Shown here piece after piece: positions 39,316 through 48,644 of a stretch of 64,000 nucleotides of DNA. Below the pieces are notes generated by a model. It saw only the letters and a list, made by a program, of their open reading frames with translations. It ran no database searches and was not told the origin of the DNA. The DNA lies in NCBI RefSeq assembly GCF_014652375.1, contig NZ_BMYR01000001.1, forward strand, positions 110,292 through 174,291, written 5' to 3'. A program made the translations under genes and the position numbers. Positions within the stretch are counted from its first letter, which is position 1. Each line of letters starts with the position of its first letter. The DNA comes from Alishewanella tabrizica (GTDB lineage Bacteria > Pseudomonadota > Gammaproteobacteria > Enterobacterales > Alteromonadaceae).

Positions 39316-39558
39316 ATGTTAGTAGAAAAACATGATTTGCATCACGAGTTTCCTGAGTTCCATGATCAGATTCATAATCTCAAGGTCAGCAATATGCATT
39401 TTGCGAAACTTTTTACTGAGTATCACGATAAAGATCATGAAATTCACCGTATTGAACAAGGCAGTGAAGTCAGCTCAGATGACTATTTAGAAAACCTGAA
39501 AAAACAGCGTTTGTTATTAAAAGATCAACTGTTCGCAATGCTGCAAAAAGCTGACTGA
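39316..39558 (+). CDS. DUF465 (YdcH-like) small protein
   Basis: An 80-aa charged helical protein (EFPEFHDQIHNLKVSNMHF, EYHDKDHEIHRIEQGSE, LKKQRLLLKDQLFAML) matching the DUF465 pattern. Function is unknown. It lies 11 bp after the zinc-finger gene, so the two form an operon closed by a terminator. Confidence 0.85.
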   Translation: MLVEKHDLHHEFPEFHDQIHNLKVSNMHFAKLFTEYHDKDHEIHRIEQGSEVSSDDYLENLKKQRLLLKDQLFAMLQKAD

Positions 39559-39572
39559 TTTAGGCATCTGCA

Positions 39573-39611
39573 GTAAGTAAAAAACCACCGCGAGGTGGTT
39601 TTTTACTTACT
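39573..39611. terminator. Bidirectional terminator
   Basis: A long palindrome (GTAAGTAAAAAACCACC with GGTGGTTTTTTACTTAC around CGCGA) separates the DUF465 gene from the convergent RND permease gene. Confidence 0.85.
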
Positions 39612-39658
39612 ACAGATAATAAAGACAACACAGACGTTTGCTTTGTGGTTATAAAGCC

Positions 39659-42600
39659 TTAAGCTTTGGTCGGTATTCTAAAGATTAAGGCATACAATAC
39701 CGGCACGGCAACCAGCGTTAAGATGGTTGCAAACGCTAAACCGGCCATAATCGTCACGGCCATACTACTAAAAAACGCATCCCAAATCAGCGGTAACATC
39801 CCTAAAATCGTGGTAAGTGCCGCTAAAATCACGGGGCGGATCCGACTGACACTCGCCTGAATAATCCCCTGCAATTTATTTGTGGAGTCTGCTATTTGCA
39901 GATCAATTTCTTCTACTAATACAATGGCATTTTTCATCAACATGCCTGATAGGCTTAAGAACCCCAATAAGGCCGTAAAACCAAAAGGTAGCCCACTGGC
40001 TAATAGCCCAGCCGTTACCCCACAAATCGACATAGGCACAATCAGCCAGATGACTAGCGGCTGTTTCAGGGATCCAAATAGCAGAATGCTGATCACTAAC
40101 ATCACAATAAAACTCAGCGGCAATTGCGCCCCTAAAGACGCTTGCGCATCAGAGGCACTTTCAAATTCCCCGCCCCAGCTTAATTGGTACCCTTCAGGCA
40201 TGGGTAACTGCGCTATCTGTGTTCTGATCCGCTTTAACGCTTGATCAGCCGTAATAGCGGTGGAGGGTTCAGCTTCCACCGTAAGGGTACGGATCCGATT
40301 ACGTCGCTGAATTTTTGCCTCTTCATGCTCAGTGTCAAACCCATTTATAACCTGCGTCAGCGGAATATAGGTTTTATCTGTTGTACTCCAAATCATTCGA
40401 TCGTTTAATCTATCCAAATTAAAACGCTCATTGGCTGGTGGCCTGACGACAATAGGGATCTGCTGTTCTTGTTCACGATAAACGCCACTGCGCACGCCCG
40501 TACTGGAAAACGCCAATGTTTGAGCTAAATCGGTACGATTGATACCGGCTACCCGCGCCCGATCTTCATTAAAGTCAGGTACGACGACTAATTCACGCTG
40601 CCGCCAATTTTGCCGGATATCGGTAACCCCTTCAGTATTACGCATAATATCGGCCACTTGCTGCCCTAACTGGCGTAAAACGGCCTCATCTGCGCCAGAA
40701 ATACGCGCCTGCAATTTTGCCCCACTGCCCGGCCCAAACATTAGCTGTTGGGTATAAATTTCGGCATTAGGAAATTGTGGCGGTAACTCATTGCGAATTT
40801 TTTGCATTAACGGCGGGATCTGATCACGATGCGCGGTACGAATGATTAGCTGGCCATACGCGGCATTGGGTTGCTCAGGCGCATAGGTCAACATAAAACG
40901 ACTGGCCCCCCCACCAATAAAACTGCTCACCGATACCACGGATTCATCCGCTAAAATGCGCTGTTCAATTTGCTGAATATCCCGTGCAGTCGCACGAATG
41001 TCTGATCCTTGCGGTAAGAAGTAATTCAGATAAAAAATCGGCGTGTTAGAGGCGGGGAAAAATACCTGTTTAACCTGTCCAAACCCTACCACACTGATGA
41101 CGGTTAGCCCCAATAACAGTCCGAGTGTCGCCACACGATGCCGCAACACAAACAACAGTAAGCCGGCATACTGCTGGTAAAAGCGTCCAGCATAAGGATC
41201 CTCTGCCGCACTGTTGGCAGTAACCTTAAATAAGTAATTCCCGAATAGTGGCGTAACGGTAATGGCTAATACCCAACTTAAGACTAACGAGATAGCAATA
41301 ACGGCGAACAATGAAAATAAGAACTCGCCCGTACTGTCAGGTGATAATCCTATACCCGCAAAGGCCATTATCCCTATCACGGTGGCACCTAATAACGGGA
41401 TCTGCGTGCGCGTTGCCGCTTCGCCCGCGGCTTTACGCGATGACATACCGCGCTGCATGTTAATTAGCATGGTTTCGGCGACTACAATGGCGTTGTCTAC
41501 CAACATGCCCATCGCAATAATTAAGGCGCCTAACGAAATCCGCTCCATTTCAATATGCCAGATCCGCATAAAAAATATGGTGCCTAATACCGTCAGTAAT
41601 AAGGTGCCGCCAACCACGACGCCAACGCGCCAGCCCATGGTTAAACACAGTACTGCAACAACAATAATTACCGAGATCGCTAAATTATAGATAAAATCGT
41701 TTATCGCGGTATCAACCACAATATGTTGCTGGTAAATGGGATGCAGCTCAACGCCAAGTGGGATGCGGCTACTTAGTGTTGCGAGATGCGCATCAACGGC
41801 CTTGCCAACATCAACAATATTGGCATCGGTTAACCCCGAAATGGCTAACGTAAACGCCGCTTGACCGTTAAAACGAATCAACTGCGACGGGATTTCGGCT
41901 TCTTGTCGACTGACCGTAGCCACATCGTAAATACTTAATTGTTCTGTTGAGCCGGCTTTACCAATGCGTAAATTTTCAATGGCGGCAATCGAATCCAGCC
42001 CGGGCTTGCTGATCAAACGTACACGCTTATCGCCTACCTGTAACGAGCCAGCCGAGGCAACCGCATTTTCTGCTTGCAAGGTGCCAATAACCAATTCCAA
42101 TGGCAAACCAATGCCTAATAAGCGATCGTGCGATATTTCTACATAAATGTGTTCTTCCGGCTCCCCTGCGGTTTGCACTTTCGCAACGCCAGGTACGAGT
42201 AACATTTCGCGGCGTAAAAACGTCGCCAATTCACGGATCTCACGATCGCTGTAGCCTTCTGCCGTTACCGCATAAAAAATACCAAACACATCACCAAAAT
42301 CGTCATTAACAATGGGCGCCATTGTGCCAGCAGGTAAACGATGTCGAGCATCGTTCACTTTACGCCTTAGCTCATCCCAAATTTGTGGCATCTGCTTGCC
42401 ATCATACTTGTCTTGAATTTCGACCCGGATCTCAGATTTGCCCGGCATAGATTTTGACGTAATCCGTTTTAACTGGGAGAGTTGCTGGATAGACGACTCA
42501 AGTAACTCGGTGACTTCTGCTTCAACCTCCGTGGCCGTTGCCCCCGGATAATAGGTCACGACAATCGCTTCTTTTAAGGTAAATGCCGGATCTTCTAACC

Positions 42601-42700
42601 GGCCTATTGTTGCCAGTGCCCAAAGCCCACCAATAAAACAGAGTAAAATTAACAGCCAAGTATTAACTTGCTTTTCAATCGCATAGCTGGCGATTTTCAT
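39659..42700 (-). CDS. RND multidrug efflux permease (HAE1/AcrB type)
   Basis: An inner-membrane proton-driven drug exporter. At 1013 aa it has the RND layout: helix 1 (WLLILLCFIGGLWALATIG), a large periplasmic loop, helices 2-6 with GALIIAMGMLVDNAIVVAE carrying the proton-relay Asp, and the duplicated second half with GFTALLGFLSLSGMLMKNAIVLVEEID. The adaptor gene lies 11 bp upstream and tetR before it. No outer-membrane factor gene is nearby, so a TolC-like protein encoded elsewhere would complete the pump. Substrate unknown. Confidence 0.94.
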   Translation of the reverse strand: MKIASYAIEKQVNTWLLILLCFIGGLWALATIGRLEDPAFTLKEAIVVTYYPGATATEVEAEVTELLESSIQQLSQLKRITSKSMPGKSEIRVEIQDKYDGKQMPQIWDELRRKVNDARHRLPAGTMAPIVNDDFGDVFGIFYAVTAEGYSDREIRELATFLRREMLLVPGVAKVQTAGEPEEHIYVEISHDRLLGIGLPLELVIGTLQAENAVASAGSLQVGDKRVRLISKPGLDSIAAIENLRIGKAGSTEQLSIYDVATVSRQEAEIPSQLIRFNGQAAFTLAISGLTDANIVDVGKAVDAHLATLSSRIPLGVELHPIYQQHIVVDTAINDFIYNLAISVIIVVAVLCLTMGWRVGVVVGGTLLLTVLGTIFFMRIWHIEMERISLGALIIAMGMLVDNAIVVAETMLINMQRGMSSRKAAGEAATRTQIPLLGATVIGIMAFAGIGLSPDSTGEFLFSLFAVIAISLVLSWVLAITVTPLFGNYLFKVTANSAAEDPYAGRFYQQYAGLLLFVLRHRVATLGLLLGLTVISVVGFGQVKQVFFPASNTPIFYLNYFLPQGSDIRATARDIQQIEQRILADESVVSVSSFIGGGASRFMLTYAPEQPNAAYGQLIIRTAHRDQIPPLMQKIRNELPPQFPNAEIYTQQLMFGPGSGAKLQARISGADEAVLRQLGQQVADIMRNTEGVTDIRQNWRQRELVVVPDFNEDRARVAGINRTDLAQTLAFSSTGVRSGVYREQEQQIPIVVRPPANERFNLDRLNDRMIWSTTDKTYIPLTQVINGFDTEHEEAKIQRRNRIRTLTVEAEPSTAITADQALKRIRTQIAQLPMPEGYQLSWGGEFESASDAQASLGAQLPLSFIVMLVISILLFGSLKQPLVIWLIVPMSICGVTAGLLASGLPFGFTALLGFLSLSGMLMKNAIVLVEEIDLQIADSTNKLQGIIQASVSRIRPVILAALTTILGMLPLIWDAFFSSMAVTIMAGLAFATILTLVAVPVLYALIFRIPTKA

Positions 42701-42711
42701 GGTGGATACTC

Positions 42712-43770
42712 CTAGTATTTATCAAAAGGCCGCACTTGCTGCCCTTGTTGTAAATGATAAATACCGGCAGATACCACCTTGTCACCGCGCGTTAATCCGG
42801 CCAAAATTTCTATCTGCTGCTCACTGATGGTGCCCACCTGCACAGGCACTTTTTCAACTACACTCCCCTCTGGCCGATAAATCCACACACTAAATTGCTC
42901 TGGTACAGAATTATCTAGCGCGGAAACGGGTATCAGCACACTGTCTTGTACCACACGCTTTTCAGTGACCACATTGACTGTCATACCTGGCAATAAATTC
43001 ACCTCAGGTAGCCGAGGCATGGCAAAAGATACCTGATAGGTTTGCGTTAACGGATCCACTTCAGTGGCATGCTCTCGATAGGCTAATGGATAACGATCAA
43101 CACTGTCGGTTGCCAAACGCACAAACACCGCATAATCACTGCTATCTTGCACTTGGCGCATAATCTGTTCAGGCACATTAATATGTACACGCAGCTCTGA
43201 AACATTTTGTACCCGTAAAATCGGGGTGCCCGAGCCAACTGTGGAGTAGCGTTCAATTAAACGACGTGTGACTAAGGCATCAAAAGGCGCGTTTAACTTA
43301 GTGTAATTGGCATTTCGCTGTGCATTTTGGATCGCAACGCGCGCAATCTCATAATTCGTTTGTAACTGATCAAAGGCAGACGGTGTCAGAATACCTTGCT
43401 CACGCAACGGTTTCGCCCGCTCTAAATCACGCCGAGCTTGCTCTAATTGCACCTCGGCCTGTTGTAACGCTAACTGGTAATCGGTGGGATCGAGTTCGGC
43501 AAGCACCTCACCTGCCGGCACAATTTGCCCTTGCTGTACGGGTAACTCACTGACGCGGCCGCCTACCTGAAACGCAAGATCAACCGTACTCACCGCATCA
43601 ATACGCCCCACAAAATGCCGGCTAGTGGCATGCTCGTCACCATTGACTTCATATAACTTCACCGTCACTAATGGCGGTGTCGTTTGGGTGACGACTGGCT
43701 CAGAACATCCCACTAAGGCTAACGTTAAGCTCGTTAAGGTTACAACAAATAAAATGGAGTAAGGCTTCAT
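42712..43770 (-). CDS. RND efflux periplasmic adaptor (lipoprotein)
   Basis: A membrane-fusion protein that links the RND permease to the outer-membrane channel. The signal ends in a lipobox (ALVGC, Cys22). The lipoyl-like domain (VGRIDAVSTVDLAFQVGG...AGEVLAELDPTDYQL), a helical hairpin (about 105-150) and the beta-barrel domains follow. At 352 aa it is normal length. It overlaps tetR by 4 bp. Confidence 0.93.
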   Translation of the reverse strand: MKPYSILFVVTLTSLTLALVGCSEPVVTQTTPPLVTVKLYEVNGDEHATSRHFVGRIDAVSTVDLAFQVGGRVSELPVQQGQIVPAGEVLAELDPTDYQLALQQAEVQLEQARRDLERAKPLREQGILTPSAFDQLQTNYEIARVAIQNAQRNANYTKLNAPFDALVTRRLIERYSTVGSGTPILRVQNVSELRVHINVPEQIMRQVQDSSDYAVFVRLATDSVDRYPLAYREHATEVDPLTQTYQVSFAMPRLPEVNLLPGMTVNVVTEKRVVQDSVLIPVSALDNSVPEQFSVWIYRPEGSVVEKVPVQVGTISEQQIEILAGLTRGDKVVSAGIYHLQQGQQVRPFDKY

Positions 43771-44309
43771 GTCGTGAGCTCCTGCGCGCGGTTAATCATA
43801 TACTGTTCCAGTGTGGTTTTTTGCGCTTCACTAAACGGTGAAATAGACAGTAATTCTTGAAAAATTAAGCCCTCACTGGCTAGCATAAGCAGCATTGTTT
43901 CTAATTCAGTAGCGGGATCGGAGAGGACCTCGGCAAGTACTTTTTTATTATGCTGTTGAATGGGTTGTAACAAGGTTGGATGCTCAGCCGCCGCGGCAAG
44001 AATCGCCATAGCGGTATTCCCTGCGACGGCTTGCGTAAAAACACGACGGGCTTTTAATAACGACACGAGCACAGAAGACTCTGATTCTGCAAGGCTACAG
44101 CGATTTTTTTCAGCATCATCAAGCAAATGCTGCACCATGGCGCTAATTAACGCCTCTTTGCTCGGAAAATGATACAACAGGCCGCCTTTACTTAAACCGC
44201 TCGCCTTGGCAACCGCATCCAACGTGACTTTACCTGCGCCTTTTTCGGCAGCGATATTCAGTGCAGCTTGCATGATCTGCTGCGCGGTGATTTGTAGTTT
44301 TTTCATCAT
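43767..44309 (-). CDS. TetR-family repressor of the efflux operon
   Basis: The N-terminal helix-turn-helix is clear (IMQAALNIAAEKGAGKVTLD...ASGLSKGGLLYHFPSKEAL), and a C-terminal all-helical ligand domain follows, 180 aa in total. It is first in the operon and overlaps the adaptor gene. A 9-bp inverted repeat against its promoter is the likely binding site, so it probably represses itself and the pump. Confidence 0.9.
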   Translation of the reverse strand: MMKKLQITAQQIMQAALNIAAEKGAGKVTLDAVAKASGLSKGGLLYHFPSKEALISAMVQHLLDDAEKNRCSLAESESSVLVSLLKARRVFTQAVAGNTAMAILAAAAEHPTLLQPIQQHNKKVLAEVLSDPATELETMLLMLASEGLIFQELLSISPFSEAQKTTLEQYMINRAQELTT

Positions 44310-44331
44310 TAGGATTAACGTTGAACCTCAA

Positions 44332-44385
44332 AACTGTACCGACCAGATGGTACAGTTATTATAGAAGTGTTTTTCTCTTACGCAA
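44332..44385 (-). promoter_or_regulatory. Promoter and TetR operator of the efflux operon
   Basis: On the minus strand TTGCGT (44380-44385) and TATAAT (44358-44363) are 16 bp apart. Directly downstream is the inverted repeat AACTGTACC-N8-GGTACAGTT (44332-44357), covering the transcription start, a position suited to repression. Confidence 0.75.
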
Positions 44386-44692
44386 GCTCGCGAAGAAAAA
44401 ATGCGTTAGGATACAAGCTACGTTTACCGTGTTATTGCTAATAGGTTTTTTAGCCAAATACACCATTATGTGGTCATATTATTACTAGAGTATTAAAAAA
44501 CTTTACTGCTAAAAACCTAAAAATACGGTAAAACATATACTTACGTTTTGGCATACTTTTCGCTTCACACTTTTCACTTACAGATAAGTCATCAAACGTA
44601 TTTAACAAAAAAACTTACCGCTACATCGCAACACAAATATCGCGAAATGCAGGTAGTTGTAAGTGATAAACATCCCATAGCAAGGAACGAGC
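44386..44692. other. Intergenic stretch, no gene seen
   Basis: About 300 AT-rich bases lie between two divergent transcripts. They should contain the yccF promoter, but no clear element is seen and no open frame looks coding. Confidence 0.5.
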
Positions 44693-45109
44693 ATGAGCGT
44701 ATTACGATTAATTTTTAATGTGTTTTGGTTTATTTTGGGCGGCTTTGTCATGGGGCTAGCGTGGTGGGTTATTGGACTTATTTGTTTTGTGAGCATCATC
44801 GGCATCCCGTTTGGCCGGGCATGCTTTGTGATGGGCGAATTGGCGTTTTGGCCCTTTGGTCAAGATATCATTAATCGACGTTATGTCACGAAACAGACAG
44901 ATATTGGAACGGGTGCGTTCGGCACGTTAGGCAATATTATTTGGTTTGTGTTATTTGGTATTTGGCTGGCAATTGGCCATTTATTGCATGCCATAGTGTG
45001 CTTTTTAACTATCATCGGTATTCCTTTTGGATTACAACATTTAAAAATGGCCGGATTAGCCATAGCTCCCATTGGCAAAACCGTGGTTAGCAAACAGCGT
45101 TTTGTCTAG
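44693..45109 (+). CDS. yccF: YccF family inner-membrane protein
   Basis: The 138-aa protein holds two copies of a hydrophobic repeat (WVIGLICFVSIIGIPFGRACF and LLHAIVCFLTIIGIPFGLQHL), the YccF domain duplication. Several membrane helices are expected. Function is unknown. AAGGA lies before the ATG. Confidence 0.9.
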   Translation: MSVLRLIFNVFWFILGGFVMGLAWWVIGLICFVSIIGIPFGRACFVMGELAFWPFGQDIINRRYVTKQTDIGTGAFGTLGNIIWFVLFGIWLAIGHLLHAIVCFLTIIGIPFGLQHLKMAGLAIAPIGKTVVSKQRFV

Positions 45110-45163
45110 CGATGATCCTTTATGCTCAGTAATGCGTAAGTTGCAAAAATATTGAGGTTACGC

Positions 45164-45580
45164 ATGCTGCATCTTTTAGGTTACTCAGGACTACTGCCTT
45201 TTATTTTACTGCCGTTATGCAGTTTAATCTGGCCATTACTTGCTCCCGCGCAGGCCTTATTGCTATTTCAATTCTATAGCTGCTTAATTCTGGGGTTTAT
45301 GGCCGGCGTGTTATGGCCGGTACTTTATAAAACGTCGCAGCCTGATGTTCGTGCGCTCTGGGCTGTCAGTTTTCCAGTATTAGCCATTATCGGTATTGCG
45401 TTATTACCCGCTTATGTCTTGATTCTGTTGGCAGTGCTGTTTGTTGCGCTTCGAGCTTATGAATACCTTTCCGATATTAATGCGCTTTACGCTAAACCCT
45501 ATCAGCGTTTACGTAATCATCTCACCGTGGTAGTGGTTTTGTGCCATCTTCTGTTTTATGTAGGGTATGCTTATGTCTAA
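45164..45580 (+). CDS. DUF3429-like membrane protein
   Basis: A 138-aa protein with about five membrane helices (LLPFILLPLCSLIWPLL; LLFQFYSCLILGFMAGVLW; WAVSFPVLAIIGIALLPAY), a pattern I associate with DUF3429. The ATG at 45164 has GAGG 7 bases upstream; the frame could be extended to a TTG at 45152, which overlaps that ribosome site. It overlaps the DUF393 gene by 14 bp. Function unknown. Confidence 0.78.
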   Translation: MLHLLGYSGLLPFILLPLCSLIWPLLAPAQALLLFQFYSCLILGFMAGVLWPVLYKTSQPDVRALWAVSFPVLAIIGIALLPAYVLILLAVLFVALRAYEYLSDINALYAKPYQRLRNHLTVVVVLCHLLFYVGYAYV

Positions 45581-45932
45581 TGCAATTAAGCTTTTTTATG
45601 ATGGCAGCTGTAAATTATGCCGCCACGAGATCAATTACTTGGCGCCTAAACTGCAAAACAAACTGCTTTTGGTGGATATAAGCGCAGCAGACTTTATGGA
45701 ATACCAAGGGGTACCCAAACAGGCGATGCTGGAGCAAATTCATCTGTGGGATGGCTCGCGTTTTATTATTGGCCTTGCCGCCACACTTTACTATTGGCGT
45801 TTGGCTGGCATGCGTTTTTTACCTTGGCTATTAAGCTTGCCATTGATTAATACCCTGGCCAATAAAGCCTATTTGTACTGGGCGCGCAAGCGCCTGCGCT
45901 GTACTGATGATCACTGCGAGCTTCCGAAGTAA
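45567..45932 (+). CDS. DUF393 (DCC) thiol-disulfide-type protein
   Basis: The N-terminus FYDGSCKLCRHEINYL carries the DxxC-x-x-C (DCC) motif of this thioredoxin-like family, followed by LLLVDISAADF. The substrate is unknown. The 121-aa frame starts inside the end of the preceding gene and ends on the first base of the next, so the three genes are coupled. Confidence 0.85.
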   Translation: MLMSNAIKLFYDGSCKLCRHEINYLAPKLQNKLLLVDISAADFMEYQGVPKQAMLEQIHLWDGSRFIIGLAATLYYWRLAGMRFLPWLLSLPLINTLANKAYLYWARKRLRCTDDHCELPK

Positions 45933-46300
45933 TGCGCCGCTCTCGTCCTCGTCTTCGTAGTAATGCACAACAACAAACGGATGAGCAATTGCTGCGTTTA
46001 CATCAATGTATTGCCGATAAATTACTGGCTAATCCGCAGCTTGTACCGGCGTTATTAGAAAAACTTGAGTTGCGCTATCAAACCGGTTTAATCAAACACT
46101 GGGGCTACATACGCTGGTACAGTATGTTAACGCAATTAGATGACGCTGTTTTATTTCGCAAAGCCTTATTAGAAGACAGCGACATTATGCGCCGATTGCG
46201 ACGTAAAACCTTACTCACCGGCATTTTAACTGAGGACGAACGCCATACTGCGTTATATGAAGCCACATCAGCGATGACTGAGTCGCCGTTGCTGCCATAA
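45932..46300 (+). CDS. Protein of unknown function (122 aa)
   Basis: A basic N-terminus (MRRSRPRLRSNAQQQTDEQ) precedes a helical protein (LLANPQLVPALLEKLELRYQ, HWGYIRWYSMLTQLDDAVLF, LRRKTLLTGILTEDERHTAL). There is no signal peptide or membrane segment. I do not recognise the family. It shares a base with the DUF393 stop and its end overlaps the convergent transporter gene by 33 bp. Confidence 0.65.
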   Translation: MRRSRPRLRSNAQQQTDEQLLRLHQCIADKLLANPQLVPALLEKLELRYQTGLIKHWGYIRWYSMLTQLDDAVLFRKALLEDSDIMRRLRRKTLLTGILTEDERHTALYEATSAMTESPLLP

Positions 46301-47179
46301 AAGATATAATCCGCAAAGCATAATAACACTGGAGCCGATAATGACACTGCTACCGGGGTATTGCTGCCAAACCACAATATCAAAGCCAATTCCCCATAGC
46401 AGTGCCGTGTATTCAAACGGCGCAACAACGGCAGCCGGTGCGATCCGAAACGCCTCAGTAATGGTGATTTGCCCCAAAAATCCGCAAACCCCCACGATCA
46501 GATAAATGGGCCACAACGCTTGCTGTATAGGTTGCCACTGTGGCAAGGCTAACACACCAGCGCCTAAAGTTAACAATGTCATTAGCCAAAAGACCATATT
46601 GCCGGCACTGTCGGTCCGGGCAAGCACACGTACAGTAATGGCCGACACTGAATAACAGAAAGCCGCTAATAAAGCCGCCAACGCACCAAGACTAAACCAG
46701 CGTTCGGCATCAGGTTTTAGCATATACAGTATGGCGGCAAAACCAATGACCAATACAACATAGTGCCTAGGCGCGACATATTCTTTTAAAAACCATGCTG
46801 AGAGCAGCGTTATAATAAAAGGTGCAGCAAAAAAGATGGCATAGGCATCTGCTAGGCCCAAGGTTTGTAAACTAAAGACGAAGGCCCATAACATGGTGAT
46901 GCCCAATACTGCACGCAACAGGTGTAGCGACCAACGCGCCTGCAACAAATGGGTAAACTGTGCCGTACGCCATAACCACAACACAACAAAAGGCCAAGCA
47001 AAAGCGCCACGTAAACACGCTATTTGCATCGGGCTATGGTGTGGGGTTAGCGCTTTCATACCCGCATCCATAGCCGCAAAAAATGCCACCGCCAATACCA
47101 TAGCAATGATCCCGCGAAGCGGGCGATCAGATGAGATTACAGAGATCAAAGGAATGCCTTTACTAGGAGCAACAACCAA
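46268..47179 (-). CDS. EamA/DMT-family transporter
   Basis: A 303-aa membrane protein with ten predicted helices in two EamA halves (MVLAVAFFAAMDAGMKALT...; LGALAALLAAFCYSVSAITVRVLARTDS). The drug/metabolite transporter superfamily exports small metabolites; substrate unknown. The C-terminus is basic (LLWQQRRLSHR). Confidence 0.9.
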   Translation of the reverse strand: MVVAPSKGIPLISVISSDRPLRGIIAMVLAVAFFAAMDAGMKALTPHHSPMQIACLRGAFAWPFVVLWLWRTAQFTHLLQARWSLHLLRAVLGITMLWAFVFSLQTLGLADAYAIFFAAPFIITLLSAWFLKEYVAPRHYVVLVIGFAAILYMLKPDAERWFSLGALAALLAAFCYSVSAITVRVLARTDSAGNMVFWLMTLLTLGAGVLALPQWQPIQQALWPIYLIVGVCGFLGQITITEAFRIAPAAVVAPFEYTALLWGIGFDIVVWQQYPGSSVIIGSSVIMLCGLYLLWQQRRLSHR

Positions 47180-47340
47180 GATGAAGATGATAAGTATAGC
47201 AAGTTGCTAGTGCCACTGCAGTAGGCTAATAAGTCATTATACTAATATACAAGCGCCGTTTAGAAAAAAACGGAAGAACCTAACTAGGGCGTGTTGACTT
47301 AATACTACTTAAACGACGATGTTTTAAAACACATTACGCA

Positions 47341-47760
47341 CTAAGAGCAGCGTTTTAAAGATGTGTTTTCTACCATAAAACCCTTTTCTGCTAACCAATT
47401 AAATGCCGATTGCTCCTCTGAATACATACGCCGCTCAAACGTTAGGGTTTTATCGATGATCATTTTGTCTAATTGATAGCGTTTGACACTATGCGGACAA
47501 TACACTTGCGCGGTTAACACTAAGCCGTTATGCAAGCACCAAGTAACCAGATTTTGTATTATGGGTTCTATATCGGGCGTACCCAGCTGCCAATCGTCTA
47601 AATAAACAATATGAGCCCAACGTTGTCCTTTAAATTCGGCGGCCACGGCTTTAAATGCCTTACAGTAATCTTCAGCAACATAGTGATCCCAACTACCTGT
47701 TACACAGGCTAAGAGAACATTGTTTTCTGACCAAATTTGAAAGCGGTTTAAGATCATCAT
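47341..47760 (-). CDS. Protein of unknown function (139 aa)
   Basis: A soluble protein with an alternating strand-helix pattern reminiscent of SpoIIAA/STAS-like domains (NNVLLACVTGSWDHYVAEDYC, WAHIVYLDDWQLGTPDIEPI, GLVLTAQVYCPHSVKRY). The match is by pattern only. It has no operon partner and no signal peptide. Confidence 0.7.
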   Translation of the reverse strand: MMILNRFQIWSENNVLLACVTGSWDHYVAEDYCKAFKAVAAEFKGQRWAHIVYLDDWQLGTPDIEPIIQNLVTWCLHNGLVLTAQVYCPHSVKRYQLDKMIIDKTLTFERRMYSEEQSAFNWLAEKGFMVENTSLKRCS

Positions 47761-47838
47761 GGCACACTCCGCGATTTATCCACTAAAAGCATAGCAGCAA
47801 TAATGAATAGCCGCGAAGTAAGCCGCAGTATTTAATAC

Positions 47839-48561
47839 TTATGGGTTCAGTTTATAAATGACATTAATACTTTTTTGCAGGGTGATCTGCTTGGGCGCCA
47901 ACAATGCACCGGCCATACCACTATCCGCAGACATCTTTTCCATTCGGCCAAAACTCACCTGACCGCCTGTAAAGCCATAGTCACTGGCGAGGCTAGCAAA
48001 ACTCCCGCTTTCGGTGATGGCATAAACGGTGCTTAGTTTCACGCCTTGCGCAGCCGCCAACATCGCGGCACGTTGCTTGGCGTTAGCACCCGCTTTTTCA
48101 CTCAATGTCATTTCAAATTGTTCGCGCTGGCTATGATCAAAACTACTGTGGATGGAGAATATCTGCGGTTGGGTAAACAAATAATCCATAATGGCAACGT
48201 AATGTTCAAGATCATCCAGTGTTAAAACAATAGGCTGGCTGGCTTCATAGCCAGTAATTGTTCTATCCTGATAATCTTTAAATTGAGCTTCTTTGTTAAT
48301 TTGCGCCGCATCCAAAGCTTGCTCGGTTAGGCCTTTGCTTTTTAAAAAAGTGAGTAACGATGCACCTTGCTGATAAACGCCGCGTGTTGCCTGCTCCGCG
48401 GTTGCGCCTGTTTGGCGTAATTGAAAATGAATTTGCGCTTTATCAGGTACAACGTCTATGGTCGCTTGCCCCGTTACATTGATAAACGGAAAGTCTGGTA
48501 AGGGGCTGGCCGCCACCATCCCTGAAATCAGTAATGCTATTGCCGTGGTTAATCTTAACAT
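47839..48561 (-). CDS. SIMPL domain (DUF541, YggE-like) periplasmic protein
   Basis: A signal peptide (MLRLTTAIALLISGMVAASP) is followed by the SIMPL pattern: INVTGQATIDVVPDKAQIHF, a helix, then YEASQPIVLTLDDLEHY and a final ITLQKSINVIYKL. YggE has been linked to oxidative stress, but the biochemical role is unsettled. It is 240 aa long and divergent from the peptidase gene. Confidence 0.9.
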   Translation of the reverse strand: MLRLTTAIALLISGMVAASPLPDFPFINVTGQATIDVVPDKAQIHFQLRQTGATAEQATRGVYQQGASLLTFLKSKGLTEQALDAAQINKEAQFKDYQDRTITGYEASQPIVLTLDDLEHYVAIMDYLFTQPQIFSIHSSFDHSQREQFEMTLSEKAGANAKQRAAMLAAAQGVKLSTVYAITESGSFASLASDYGFTGGQVSFGRMEKMSADSGMAGALLAPKQITLQKSINVIYKLNP

Positions 48562-48644
48562 TATGGTTATTCCTAATACGTGGGGTATAGTGCTATTAAA
48601 GGGCTACTCGCCTTTACATTAGCTGAATAAGAATAAGGATTTTT

